Positions 43,163-50,851 of a stretch of DNA of 64,000 nt are shown one piece after another (within the stretch, counting starts at the first letter, position 1; each line of letters begins with the position of its first letter). The stretch is from G963677485 sp942492855 (GTDB lineage: Bacteria; Armatimonadota; HRBIN16), in assembly GCA_942492855.1 (NCBI GenBank), contig OW818647.1:4650001-4714000 (forward strand). Reading direction: 5' to 3'. The notes beneath the pieces are model-generated. The model was given only the letters and a program-made list of their open reading frames with translations. It was not told the origin of the DNA and searched no databases. The translations under genes and the position numbers were made by a program.

Positions 43163-44354
43163 TTCGCTGGTTCTCCACTTCAGTAATTAACTGCCTAATC
43201 GGGCCGATAAGCTTCTGATATTCCACCAGGAAAGCGTCATGACCATACGCGGAATCGACCTCTACGTATGTTACATCGCGGCCCTGCTTCTTAAGTATGT
43301 CATGAACTTCCATCATACTGTACGGGGGAAACAGGTAATCTGAACGAATTGCTAACAATAATACCTTCGATTTTATCTGCGACAGTGCTTCCTCCATACA
43401 GGAATAGCCTCTACTGATGTCATGAAGGTCGCAAGCCTTGGTTAGGTACAGGTAACTATTGGGATCGAAATCGCGTTTTAGCAGCTTATCGCCCTCTTCA
43501 TGCAAGTACCGTTCAACGTCAAAACGTGCATGCAGGTCGTACTCTAAAGCCGATTCCTCGTTTGCTCTCTTCCGTCCGAATACACTCTGCATGATCTCAT
43601 CAGAGAGATACGTGATGGTGCCTATCATCCTGGCAAGGGCCATACCACCTGTAGGGGTGCTTTGGTCTCGCCAGTATTCGCCCCGTTTCCATGCTGGGTC
43701 AAGCATGATCGCTCGACGCATCACTTCGTCATACGCTATGGCTTGAGCAGAAAGGCGTGCACTGGATGCAACCGGACAGACTGCGTCGACAATCTGGGGA
43801 TACATAACAGCCCATTCGTAGGCCTGCATACCGCCCATGCTGCCACCGGTTACCAGGGCTAGTCTTTGTACACCAAGATAATCAAGCAGCGGCTTCTGGC
43901 TCCTTACCATATCTCTGATGGTGACTATGGGAAAACTCATGCCATAAGGTTCGCCCGATTCTGGGCATATCGACGCAGGACCGGTGCTCCCGCGGCAACT
44001 TCCCAGCACGTTGGGTGCTATTACATAATACTTATCGGTATCAATTACCTTGCCGGGGCCAATCATGCCATCCCAATAACCCACCGATTTGTTATGGGGA
44101 GCATACTTTCCGGCGGCATGTGAACTGCCAGTAAGTCCATGAAGAACCAAAATGGCGTTGTCACCTTTGTCACTTAGGGTGCCGTATGTCTCATATGCGA
44201 TGTCAATATGGCTAACCGTCTGTCCATTTTCAAAAACAAAAGGACTCTCCGGACTACCGAACGAAAAAATCTGCTTAATGATGTGCTGTCCAACGCTAGC
44301 TACACTCGCATCATTCTGGACTTCCACAAGGTACGATGCTGACTCTGTGCTCAA
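43152..44354 (-). CDS. metX: Homoserine O-acetyltransferase
   Basis: This alpha/beta-hydrolase-fold enzyme (400 residues) activates homoserine for methionine synthesis. Motifs are YETYGTL, the substrate loop VIAPNVLGSCRGSTGP, the nucleophile GGSMGGMQAYEW, and the late Asp/His pair (SDYLFPP and YGHDAFLVE). The TTG start overlaps the upstream stop (TTGA) and has AGGAG 11 nt before it. The acyl donor (acetyl- or succinyl-CoA) cannot be told by reading alone. It is flanked by a NIL-domain gene and an ABC ATPase gene on the same strand. Confidence 0.92.
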   Translation of the reverse strand: MSTESASYLVEVQNDASVASVGQHIIKQIFSFGSPESPFVFENGQTVSHIDIAYETYGTLSDKGDNAILVLHGLTGSSHAAGKYAPHNKSVGYWDGMIGPGKVIDTDKYYVIAPNVLGSCRGSTGPASICPESGEPYGMSFPIVTIRDMVRSQKPLLDYLGVQRLALVTGGSMGGMQAYEWAVMYPQIVDAVCPVASSARLSAQAIAYDEVMRRAIMLDPAWKRGEYWRDQSTPTGGMALARMIGTITYLSDEIMQSVFGRKRANEESALEYDLHARFDVERYLHEEGDKLLKRDFDPNSYLYLTKACDLHDISRGYSCMEEALSQIKSKVLLLAIRSDYLFPPYSMMEVHDILKKQGRDVTYVEVDSAYGHDAFLVEYQKLIGPIRQLITEVENQRNAH

Positions 44355-44629
44355 TTAATCACCCACTCCTGCGCACCGTCAAAACCCAAAGCGTTAACAT
44401 CGACCCCAGAATTCCGAAGGTAATCCAGTGCTTTGTATAAATTTTCCTGCAAGCCCTCAAGCTCCATGAATACATATCCACCAGACTTAGGATCAATATT
44501 CGCTTTACGAATATTCGGTATTAGGTCGTAATCCTTCACCAGATGGTACACAATAGGCTCGGTCACCATTTGTAAGGGGAACTGTAATTGTATGCGTATT
44601 TTAACGCGAGGGCCGGACTGATCCTCCAT
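44351..44629 (-). CDS. Stand-alone NIL-domain protein
   Basis: This 92-residue protein is a complete NIL domain (a ferredoxin-like fold found at the C terminus of MetN ATPases, where it senses methionine). It starts with VKIRIQLQFPLQMVTEPIVYHLVKDYDL and has the second strand-helix IDPKSGGYVFMELEG. GGAG sits 8 nt before the ATG. Placement just before metX with a 4-nt overlap suggests a methionine or homocysteine binding or regulatory partner. Stand-alone NIL proteins are also found next to homocysteine-forming genes in anaerobes. Confidence 0.82.
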   Translation of the reverse strand: MEDQSGPRVKIRIQLQFPLQMVTEPIVYHLVKDYDLIPNIRKANIDPKSGGYVFMELEGLQENLYKALDYLRNSGVDVNALGFDGAQEWVIN

Positions 44630-45103
44630 GAAGGGTACTCCTTATCCTCAATGATACCAACTATCTACGGTATTTTATAAAGCTTTCTTAATTATACAGA
44701 AATTCCTTCAAGACTACACCTATATATAAGGAATTTTCGATGCAATCTGATACTGCCATAAATAACAGACTGATATTGTGCTTATATATTGCATATATAT
44801 CATATATACTGTTATATTTTCTTTCATCACCGAGTGACATATCATTCGATTTCTTATCATTTGCCACACCGTCAGCCACCATTTGGCGTCTGTCACAGAC
44901 ATCACAATTTTCAGTACCAGTACAATTTGACGGTGTATTACCCAACAGGTTACTGCGATCCTCAGTATCGTTTCTTAGGTGATCCGCAGATTTTACAGGT
45001 TGTACGCGACAGAATCCATTGGCACATAATCATGCACTCCGTTAGAATAGACTTGGAAATGTGTATATTTCGCATAGCGAAGGTAATACATGTCGACAAA
45101 CTG
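44630..45103. other. AT-rich intergenic region between divergent metX and polysaccharide operons
   Basis: No convincing gene is seen. For the leftward NIL-metX unit a TATAAT (minus strand, 44691-44696) is present without a good -35. Immediately upstream of it AAATTCCTT (44700-44708) pairs with AAGGAATTT (44728-44736), a possible operator. The short open frames (up to about 108 codons) have low-complexity, AT-driven content and no ribosome-binding site. Confidence 0.6.
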
Positions 45104-45148
45104 TTGATTCTGTAACATATACAGATCAATCACCCGTATAGTGATTGA
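45104..45148 (+). promoter_or_regulatory. Overlapping alternative hairpins ahead of the polysaccharide operon
   Basis: TTGATTCTGTA (45104-45114) pairs with TACAGATCAA (45120-45129) with one bulge. The second hairpin pairs TCAATCAC (45126-45133) perfectly with GTGATTGA (45141-45148) around 7 nt. They share 45126-45129, so only one can form at a time, as in attenuators. It lies 118 nt before the first gene. Whether a transcript covers it is unknown. Confidence 0.45.
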
Positions 45149-45266
45149 AGCGGCTGCCGGCCCGATTCTTATCGTGGAATTCCATGATGAGAAGGCCATG
45201 CAGTCAATTACTCATTCACACGATGTTGTTATATGGACTACGGTTCCAGGAGGGTCTCAGAAAGCC

Positions 45267-46205
45267 ATGCAAACCCGACGATTGCGGTATTATCTTGTCG
45301 CAGCCACCTTGTTCTTATTTACGATGGCTCTTCACGCTCAATCTCAAAGCTATACCCTGAAGACGGATGACATCATCATGATTAATGTCATGGAAGATGC
45401 CAACCTGTCGCGTGAAACAGCGGTATCTATGGATGGAACCATCAACATGCCCATAGTGGGCTCCGTGAAGGTTGCGGGCATGACTCTGGCTCAGGTGGCT
45501 GAAGAGGTGCGCAAAGCCCTTGTGGACGCCGAATACCTTAAGAACCCTCATGTGGGAGTCGTACTGAGACAGTTGAACAAACCTCGAGTCAGCGTGCTCG
45601 GTATGGTCATGAGACCCGGCTCGTTTGAGTTCAAGCCAGGAGAGACCATCATGCACGCGGTATCAATGGCTGGCAGTTTTGATGTTGAGCGAGCTCGCCT
45701 CCAAGATGCAGTGCTTCGCCGCAAGGGCAAGGATGGCACCATCGAAGTGATCAAGATCGACCTTAATGCACTGTTCAGTAACGGGGACATGACTCAAAAC
45801 TATGAGTTGATGCCAGAAGACATTATCTTCATTCCTGAAGATACCCTGAACAAAATCTACGTCTTGGGAAAAGTCAATCGACCCGGAGTGTACGTTTGGA
45901 AAAGCAACATGACGGTACTCAATGCGTTAAACCAGGCTGGCGGGCAGCGTGAAGACGGCACCTTAAGCAAGGTCTATATCATCCGCCCAGATGCCGCCAA
46001 TCCTGAAAAACCAAACCGCATTGAGATTAACCTTCTTAAGCTGATTGATAAAGGTGATTCCACACAAGATATTAAGCTTGTGGCTGGTGATACCCTCTAC
46101 ATCCCCAAGGTTAACAAACCAAACTGGAATGAGCTATACCAGACCCTGGCTACTATAGCCATCGCTCGAAACACGTTTCTTAACAAAGACTTCTATAAGT
46201 ATTAA
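45267..46205 (+). CDS. Polysaccharide export protein, Wza/GumB-like (Poly_export, SLBB)
   Basis: This 312-residue protein has a signal peptide (residues 1-24, MALHAQS) but no lipobox. The Poly_export domain follows (YTLKTDDIIMINVMEDANLS ... SMDGTINMPIVGSVKVAGMTLAQV), then SLBB repeats (PRVSVLGMVMRPGSFEFK, NKIYVLGKVNRPGVYVWK). The frame stays open to 45141, but ATG 45267 gives a clean signal peptide and has AGGAGGG 12 nt upstream. It would form the outer-membrane channel for the polymer, with the Wzc-like protein at 46245. Confidence 0.88.
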   Translation: MQTRRLRYYLVAATLFLFTMALHAQSQSYTLKTDDIIMINVMEDANLSRETAVSMDGTINMPIVGSVKVAGMTLAQVAEEVRKALVDAEYLKNPHVGVVLRQLNKPRVSVLGMVMRPGSFEFKPGETIMHAVSMAGSFDVERARLQDAVLRRKGKDGTIEVIKIDLNALFSNGDMTQNYELMPEDIIFIPEDTLNKIYVLGKVNRPGVYVWKSNMTVLNALNQAGGQREDGTLSKVYIIRPDAANPEKPNRIEINLLKLIDKGDSTQDIKLVAGDTLYIPKVNKPNWNELYQTLATIAIARNTFLNKDFYKY

Positions 46206-46244
46206 ACCATCGACATTCGACCAGAGTCATAGAGAGGCATAATC

Positions 46245-48380
46245 GTGGAGTTCTGGAAATATTACGCTATTCTGAAGCGACGGTGGCTGCTAATCGCAGT
46301 GATCTCATTAGTAGTGACGGTGGCAGTAGCGTTCACCCAATGGCGACGTCCTACTGAGTACCAGATTGACGCTCAGTTGAAGGAGCTCCCGGCAGTTGCA
46401 GAAGGATCAACCGTATTGTTCCCTGCACAGATGACAGTGGGTGCCGAATCATTGCTTCGCATGGGTAACCTGCAGCGCATCGTGAAATCCGACCTTGTCA
46501 TGAAAGAGCTATATGAAGAGGTTCTATCGGATGGCCCTACGCGTTTGCAAGAAGTTCTATCGGAAGCACGCGAACCAGTTGTGACTCTGAGTTCATGGTA
46601 CAGTGTGGATTTGGCTCCAAACTCACAGTTCGTGATTGTGTCCGCAACGGGACAGTCGCCCGAAGAGGTGCAGTGGCTTTCACAGTCGATCATCAGGGGC
46701 GTCATCCGACGATATAATGCTTTAAATCAAGAAGCGAACCGGTCGGACCGTGCCAGACTTGAGAACGAATTACTGCCAGCCTCCGAAAAACAGCTCAAAG
46801 CAAGACGGCTTCAGCTCGCAAAATACAAACAACTTGCACATATAGATGGTGATCCTGCGGCTATTTCACAAGCGATTCTTACCCGTGCCTCGCAATATCA
46901 AAACGACTATGACAAAGCATTAGTTGCGATGAAGGAATCTGCTGCACGTAAGAAGACCGCCCTGCTTACCTTGAAAAAAGACTACGCCGTTAATGAGTAT
47001 ATTGAAGTTCAAAATGTCATGGCCGCTAACCCAATCATTCAGTCACTCAGAACGGATGTGCTCCGTGCTGAAGCCGAACTGGGCAAGCAACAGGAAATCA
47101 AAGCCAATCAACACCCCGATGTCATCGCATTAAAGGCACAGATCGAAAACCTCCGTTCCTCGATTGCAGCCGAGTCACAACAGATTCTCAACAGCCAGAC
47201 AAAAGGGCGTAACCCACTACGCGATGCGGCGATCACCACGCTCATAAATGCAGAACTAGACTACCAGTCAGCGTCAAAGCGTTACACAGGCCTGAAGATT
47301 CCTCTACAGGAAGCGAAACGACAATTAAGTAAGCTCCCTGAAGTAGAGCGCCGTATGGCTGAACTGCAACTAGCTGTTCAAGTTTCGGAGACCAGTTACA
47401 GCACTCTACTCGGTAAGGTTGATGAAGCCAAAGCACGCGAATTTGGTGCTCAGATGCCGAAACTTCTGATCGCTGACCCAGGATTTCCTAAGGTCACAGC
47501 AAGGCAATGGAAGATTTATGCTATCCTATCCTTCTTTATCTGCCTGATGTTGATCAGCGCAGTCATCTTGATGATTGGTCAAATAGACACCACAGTTCGC
47601 ACTGCAGAAGATGCAGAGAAGCTGTTGAAAGCACCCGTCTTTGCTTTGATACCCCAAGTGAAGCACAGCATGCTCTCCAGCAACCTTGGGCCCAGCCAAA
47701 TGGCTGCTTCTTGTCAGATATTGAGCACCAATGTCTGGTTTGCACGAAGCCAGATGCAAACAGGCGCGGTAATGATCGCAAGCGCTGATCCGAATTCCGG
47801 CCGAAGCACGACAGCTGCGAATCTGGCTCTATCCCTGGCTAGAGATGGCGCTAATGTCATTTTGGTTGACTGCGATATGCGTCAGCCAGCACTGCACAAG
47901 CTGTTTGGGGTAGATAACAAAGTGGGCCTGGGTGACTACTTAAATGACAGCAGTCTGCTACAGGAGATTGTGACTGTCACAGCCCAGGATCAGCTTTTAT
48001 TGATTACCGCAGGTGCACACCGCGAAAACCCGGTAAGAGCGCTGATGTCACAGAGGATGGCGGACTTCGTAGACTACTGCACACAAAATGCTGACTTTGT
48101 GATATTTGACAGTCCTGCTGGAATGCTGTTTGCTGACGCTATGGCTCTCGCTGGTCTCGTTAAGAGTGTGGTGCTGGTCCAAACCGCAGGGCGTCCTGCC
48201 TCTGGGCAGGAGAATGAATTCTCAGATCGTTTGAAGAGCATTGGAGCCAACATCATTGGTGTTGTAGTCAACCGAGTGAAACCAGCCGATGACCCCGCTG
48301 CTAAGGCTTACCGACGATCCTATGCACAAAGTGAATCGGAAGGTAACCGATCGATTACCAAAGCGCTTCCTGGTAAATGA
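46245..48380 (+). CDS. Wzc/GumC-like chain-length protein with BY-kinase-type domain, Walker A Lys replaced
   Basis: This 711-residue protein starts at GTG with GAGAGG 7 nt upstream. The Wzz domain (membrane helix at about 17-35) is followed by a long coiled coil (about 160-370) and a second helix (about 425-445). The cytoplasmic domain is of the bacterial tyrosine-kinase type: walker A region SADPNSGRSTT, Walker A' VILVDCDMRQP, Walker B DFVIFDSPAGM. In active kinases the Walker A has GK(S/T); here Arg520 stands where Lys is expected, and only two Tyr occur near the C terminus (AYRRSY). Chain-length control may remain, while ATP-dependent autophosphorylation is doubtful. Confidence 0.88.
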   Translation: MEFWKYYAILKRRWLLIAVISLVVTVAVAFTQWRRPTEYQIDAQLKELPAVAEGSTVLFPAQMTVGAESLLRMGNLQRIVKSDLVMKELYEEVLSDGPTRLQEVLSEAREPVVTLSSWYSVDLAPNSQFVIVSATGQSPEEVQWLSQSIIRGVIRRYNALNQEANRSDRARLENELLPASEKQLKARRLQLAKYKQLAHIDGDPAAISQAILTRASQYQNDYDKALVAMKESAARKKTALLTLKKDYAVNEYIEVQNVMAANPIIQSLRTDVLRAEAELGKQQEIKANQHPDVIALKAQIENLRSSIAAESQQILNSQTKGRNPLRDAAITTLINAELDYQSASKRYTGLKIPLQEAKRQLSKLPEVERRMAELQLAVQVSETSYSTLLGKVDEAKAREFGAQMPKLLIADPGFPKVTARQWKIYAILSFFICLMLISAVILMIGQIDTTVRTAEDAEKLLKAPVFALIPQVKHSMLSSNLGPSQMAASCQILSTNVWFARSQMQTGAVMIASADPNSGRSTTAANLALSLARDGANVILVDCDMRQPALHKLFGVDNKVGLGDYLNDSSLLQEIVTVTAQDQLLLITAGAHRENPVRALMSQRMADFVDYCTQNADFVIFDSPAGMLFADAMALAGLVKSVVLVQTAGRPASGQENEFSDRLKSIGANIIGVVVNRVKPADDPAAKAYRRSYAQSESEGNRSITKALPGK

Positions 48381-48395
48381 TTGGTATTCATTCAA

Positions 48396-49073
48396 ATGGA
48401 TCACAACGCTAGTGTGCGGGGGGAGTCAACACTCCCCCCGCCTGTCTGTGTTCCTGTGAAGCTTATCCGAACTAGCTACCTCACAGCTAAACGTTTACTG
48501 GATATCTTCGGTGCATTGGCGGGTCTTGTGTTACTCCTCCCCATCACGCTGATCGTATCCATCGCCATCAGACTCGATACGCCAGGACCGGTACTGTTCA
48601 AACAAACACGCATTGGGTTGGGCGGCCGCCCTTTTTCATGCTGGAAATTTAGAAGCATGATCGCTAAGGCGGAATCTATCAAAGACGACCTGAAGCACCT
48701 CAATGAATCATCTGGCCCGGCATTTAAGATGGCAGACGACCCACGGATTACTAAAGTGGGCAGGGTGATCCGCAGGTATAGTATCGATGAACTACCTCAG
48801 GTGATCAACGTTCTGCAGGGCTCTATGTCGCTTGTTGGTCCACGCCCCCCTCTTCCCGACGAAGTTGCGCAATATTCGGAAGACAGGCTATTTCGGCTTA
48901 GTGTAAAACCCGGGCTCACTTGTTTATGGCAGATCAGTGGCCGTAGTGACATCAGTTTTGAGGAGTGGATGAAACTCGACAAGATTTATGTCGAAACTAT
49001 GAGTCTATGGACAGACATTAAGATCATATTCTACACCATCCCTGCTGTCGTAACAGGCCGGGGAGCTAAATAG
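48396..49073 (+). CDS. Undecaprenyl-phosphate sugar phosphotransferase (Bac_transf)
   Basis: This 225-residue enzyme is the catalytic part of WbaP/EpsL-type initiating transferases. One membrane helix (about residues 35-60, GALAGLVLLLPITLIV) is followed by RLDTPGPVLFKQTRIGLGG, WKFRSM, GRVIRRYSIDELPQ, NVLQGSMSLVGPRPPLP and KPGLTCLWQISGRSDISFEEWMKLD. It moves a sugar phosphate to the lipid carrier to start each repeat unit. ATG 48396 is likely; the frame extends to TTG 48381. Confidence 0.92.
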   Translation: MDHNASVRGESTLPPPVCVPVKLIRTSYLTAKRLLDIFGALAGLVLLLPITLIVSIAIRLDTPGPVLFKQTRIGLGGRPFSCWKFRSMIAKAESIKDDLKHLNESSGPAFKMADDPRITKVGRVIRRYSIDELPQVINVLQGSMSLVGPRPPLPDEVAQYSEDRLFRLSVKPGLTCLWQISGRSDISFEEWMKLDKIYVETMSLWTDIKIIFYTIPAVVTGRGAK

Positions 49074-49075
49074 GT

Positions 49076-49939
49076 ATGTTGACTACCGTTGTGTCAGCTC
49101 TACGGTGTAAACAGTGGTTTAAGAACCTGCTGCTTATCATCGCGGTATTATTTGCGGGCCAAATAGGAAATACCACTAAGCTGTTCGATGTCGCGATAGC
49201 CATTATCTCTTTTAGTTTTCTCAGCAGTTTTGTGTATATCTTGAATGACTTAAAGGATATTGAGCAAGATCGTCTGCACCCCACTAAGTGTCAACGTCCT
49301 TTCGCCAGCATGAAACTCTCCACAAGAACTGGATACCAATTGGCTATCGCCTGCTTGCTGCTGGCCACGATGACCGGTGCAACTCTGGGTGTTGACTTCT
49401 TGGCTGTCGAGGCCCTTTATCTTGCCTTGTCTGCCGCATATACCTATCGCGGAAAACATGTGGTCATTCTTGATATCATGTTAATCGCATCAGGGTTCGT
49501 GCTGCGAACCTATGCAGGAGCTGTGGCGGCCGACGTGCCTCCCACAGGTTGGTTCCTCACATTTACCTTAATGGGAAGTGCGCTTCTTGGTTTTTGCAAG
49601 CGACGGTCTGAGATCACCGAATTGGACGAGAATGCGAGCAGTCACCGAGCCACCTTAGGTGCATATGATATCGGTCTACTCGACCAATTTATATCTATCA
49701 CGGCATCATCCTGTATCATTACATATGGGCTGTATGCCATCATGAGCCCCACAGCGGCCCATCACCAGTTACTGCTGTTGACCATACCTATCATGCTATA
49801 TGGCTTGTTTCGTTATCTGTATCTGGTGTATCGCAAGAACATGGGCAGCAGTCCTGAACTATTGTTTCTTGAGGATAGGCCTCTGAGCCTATCAGTCATC
49901 CTATTTACCCTCACCGCCATCATTGCTTTCCGATATTAA
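49076..49939 (+). CDS. UbiA-family prenyltransferase, decaprenyl-phosphate phosphoribosyltransferase-like
   Basis: This 287-residue membrane enzyme has about nine helices. It shows the DPPR-synthase pattern QWFKNLLLIIAVLFAG, NDLKDIEQDRLHPTKCQRP (first Asp-rich, phosphoribosyl-donor site) and the later YTYRGKHVVILDIMLIASGFVLRTYAG (second site). It should move 5-phosphoribose from PRPP to a polyprenyl phosphate, the first step to decaprenylphosphoryl-arabinose or -ribose donors. GtrA follows 18 nt downstream, as in mycobacterial arabinan loci. The epimerases DprE1/DprE2 are not in the window. Confidence 0.85.
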   Translation: MLTTVVSALRCKQWFKNLLLIIAVLFAGQIGNTTKLFDVAIAIISFSFLSSFVYILNDLKDIEQDRLHPTKCQRPFASMKLSTRTGYQLAIACLLLATMTGATLGVDFLAVEALYLALSAAYTYRGKHVVILDIMLIASGFVLRTYAGAVAADVPPTGWFLTFTLMGSALLGFCKRRSEITELDENASSHRATLGAYDIGLLDQFISITASSCIITYGLYAIMSPTAAHHQLLLLTIPIMLYGLFRYLYLVYRKNMGSSPELLFLEDRPLSLSVILFTLTAIIAFRY

Positions 49940-49957
49940 GGGGATTACCGACGTATA

Positions 49958-50401
49958 ATGACCACACCTACAGAGCTGCACAATAAGCCCATCGTCAGGC
50001 AGTTTGGAAAATTCGGGATTGTTGGTGCGTCAAGCACCATCATAGATTTCGGCATCTACAACCTGTTGATTCAGTTTGCTCATTTTAGTCCTTATTTAGC
50101 CCATGCATGCAGCTTCATAGTGGCTGTGTGCAACAGCTATTACTGGAACAGCCGATGGACTTTCAAGGGCAGACGCAATCGAGAGGCCGTGCAGGAGTTT
50201 CGTCTCTTCATTGCGATCAGTGTGGTAGGACTTGGGTTGACTGAAGCCATCATCGCCGGTATCCTCTACATCATCCCACTGCCGCACATACCAATCCATT
50301 GGAACGCTGCGAAAGCGATCGCTACAATGGGTGTGGTGTTGTGGAACTTCTTCGCCAACCGCCACTGGACTTTTCCGAAACAAAACCAGCGAACTCAATA
50401 A
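49958..50401 (+). CDS. GtrA-family membrane protein
   Basis: This 147-residue protein has four membrane helices and the family pattern QFGKFGIVGASSTIIDFGIYNLL, FIVAVCNSYYWNSRWTF and KAIATMGVVLWNFFANRHWTF. GtrA proteins are thought to move or anchor lipid-linked sugars across the inner membrane. Placed right after the DPPR-synthase-like gene, it may handle polyprenyl-phospho-ribose or -arabinose. This is the last gene of the operon starting at 45267. Confidence 0.88.
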   Translation: MTTPTELHNKPIVRQFGKFGIVGASSTIIDFGIYNLLIQFAHFSPYLAHACSFIVAVCNSYYWNSRWTFKGRRNREAVQEFRLFIAISVVGLGLTEAIIAGILYIIPLPHIPIHWNAAKAIATMGVVLWNFFANRHWTFPKQNQRTQ

Positions 50402-50483
50402 AGCAAGGTAACTACTCAGCCATCACATGACACTGCCAAGTTGAATCTCAGCATTGGCACCGTCTGCAGCAGACATCCCTACG

Positions 50484-50712
50484 GGCACCCACGAAGTGGG
50501 TATGATTCTCATAGCCAGGGGTGAGCGAAGCGATACCCCTGGTAATATGCGCGCCATACCTACCCCGAAGTGGGTAGCACCTATGCGCGGTAGCCGTTTC
50601 ATCAAGTCACCGAAGACGACCCACTTCGGGGTAGACGGTTTCCGGTTGCCTTCCACGGGTTGCGCTGGCGCTTACCCGTGGCTATAAGAATCTTACCCAC
50701 TTCGTGGGTGCC
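50484..50712. repeat. 229-bp nested inverted-repeat element
   Basis: The outer arms are perfect 19-nt inverted copies (50484-50502 and 50694-50712), each itself a short hairpin (ACCCAC-GAA-GTGGGT). An inner pair of 15-nt perfect arms lies at 50561-50575 and 50619-50633. Between outer and inner arms, each side holds a hairpin: CCAGGGGT/ACCCCTGG (50515-50542) on the left and CCACGGGT/ACCCGTGG (50653-50681) on the right. The whole can fold as a multi-branched structure. No coding potential is seen in 50402-50851; a transposase-independent MITE-like element or structured RNA are the options. Confidence 0.85.
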
Positions 50713-50794
50713 GGAAGCTACAGCAGCATCACCGATCGCGGACTGATGCACGATCATCGCCTATGACCGAGAAGTTACAAAGCAAATTACCTAC

Positions 50795-50826
50795 AAAGGC
50801 CATCCAGCGAACGCTGGATGGCCTTT
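50795..50826 (-). terminator. Hairpin after gyrB
   Basis: AAAGGCCATCCAGCG pairs without mismatch with the same bases inverted (50812-50826), loop AA. It lies 26 nt past the gyrB stop. In the gyrB direction it is followed by GTAGGTAATTTGC, so the T-tract is missing; on the plus strand ATTTGAT follows. Confidence 0.7.
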
Positions 50827-50851
50827 ATTTGATCAGCAGCAAGCTAGCGGT

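Noticed and set aside
44630..44740. SAM riboswitch ahead of the NIL-metX operon
   Set aside because: The leader is about 60 nt long and lacks the multi-stem core and conserved bases of the SAM-I and SAM-II aptamers.
44740..45115. Small proteins encoded in the AT-rich intergenic region
   Set aside because: The frames overlap each other, have no ribosome-binding site, and their composition follows the AT-rich DNA.
45141..45266. Longer N terminus for the export protein
   Set aside because: The extra 42 codons precede a normal signal peptide, and the first ATG with a nearby AGGAGG is at 45267.
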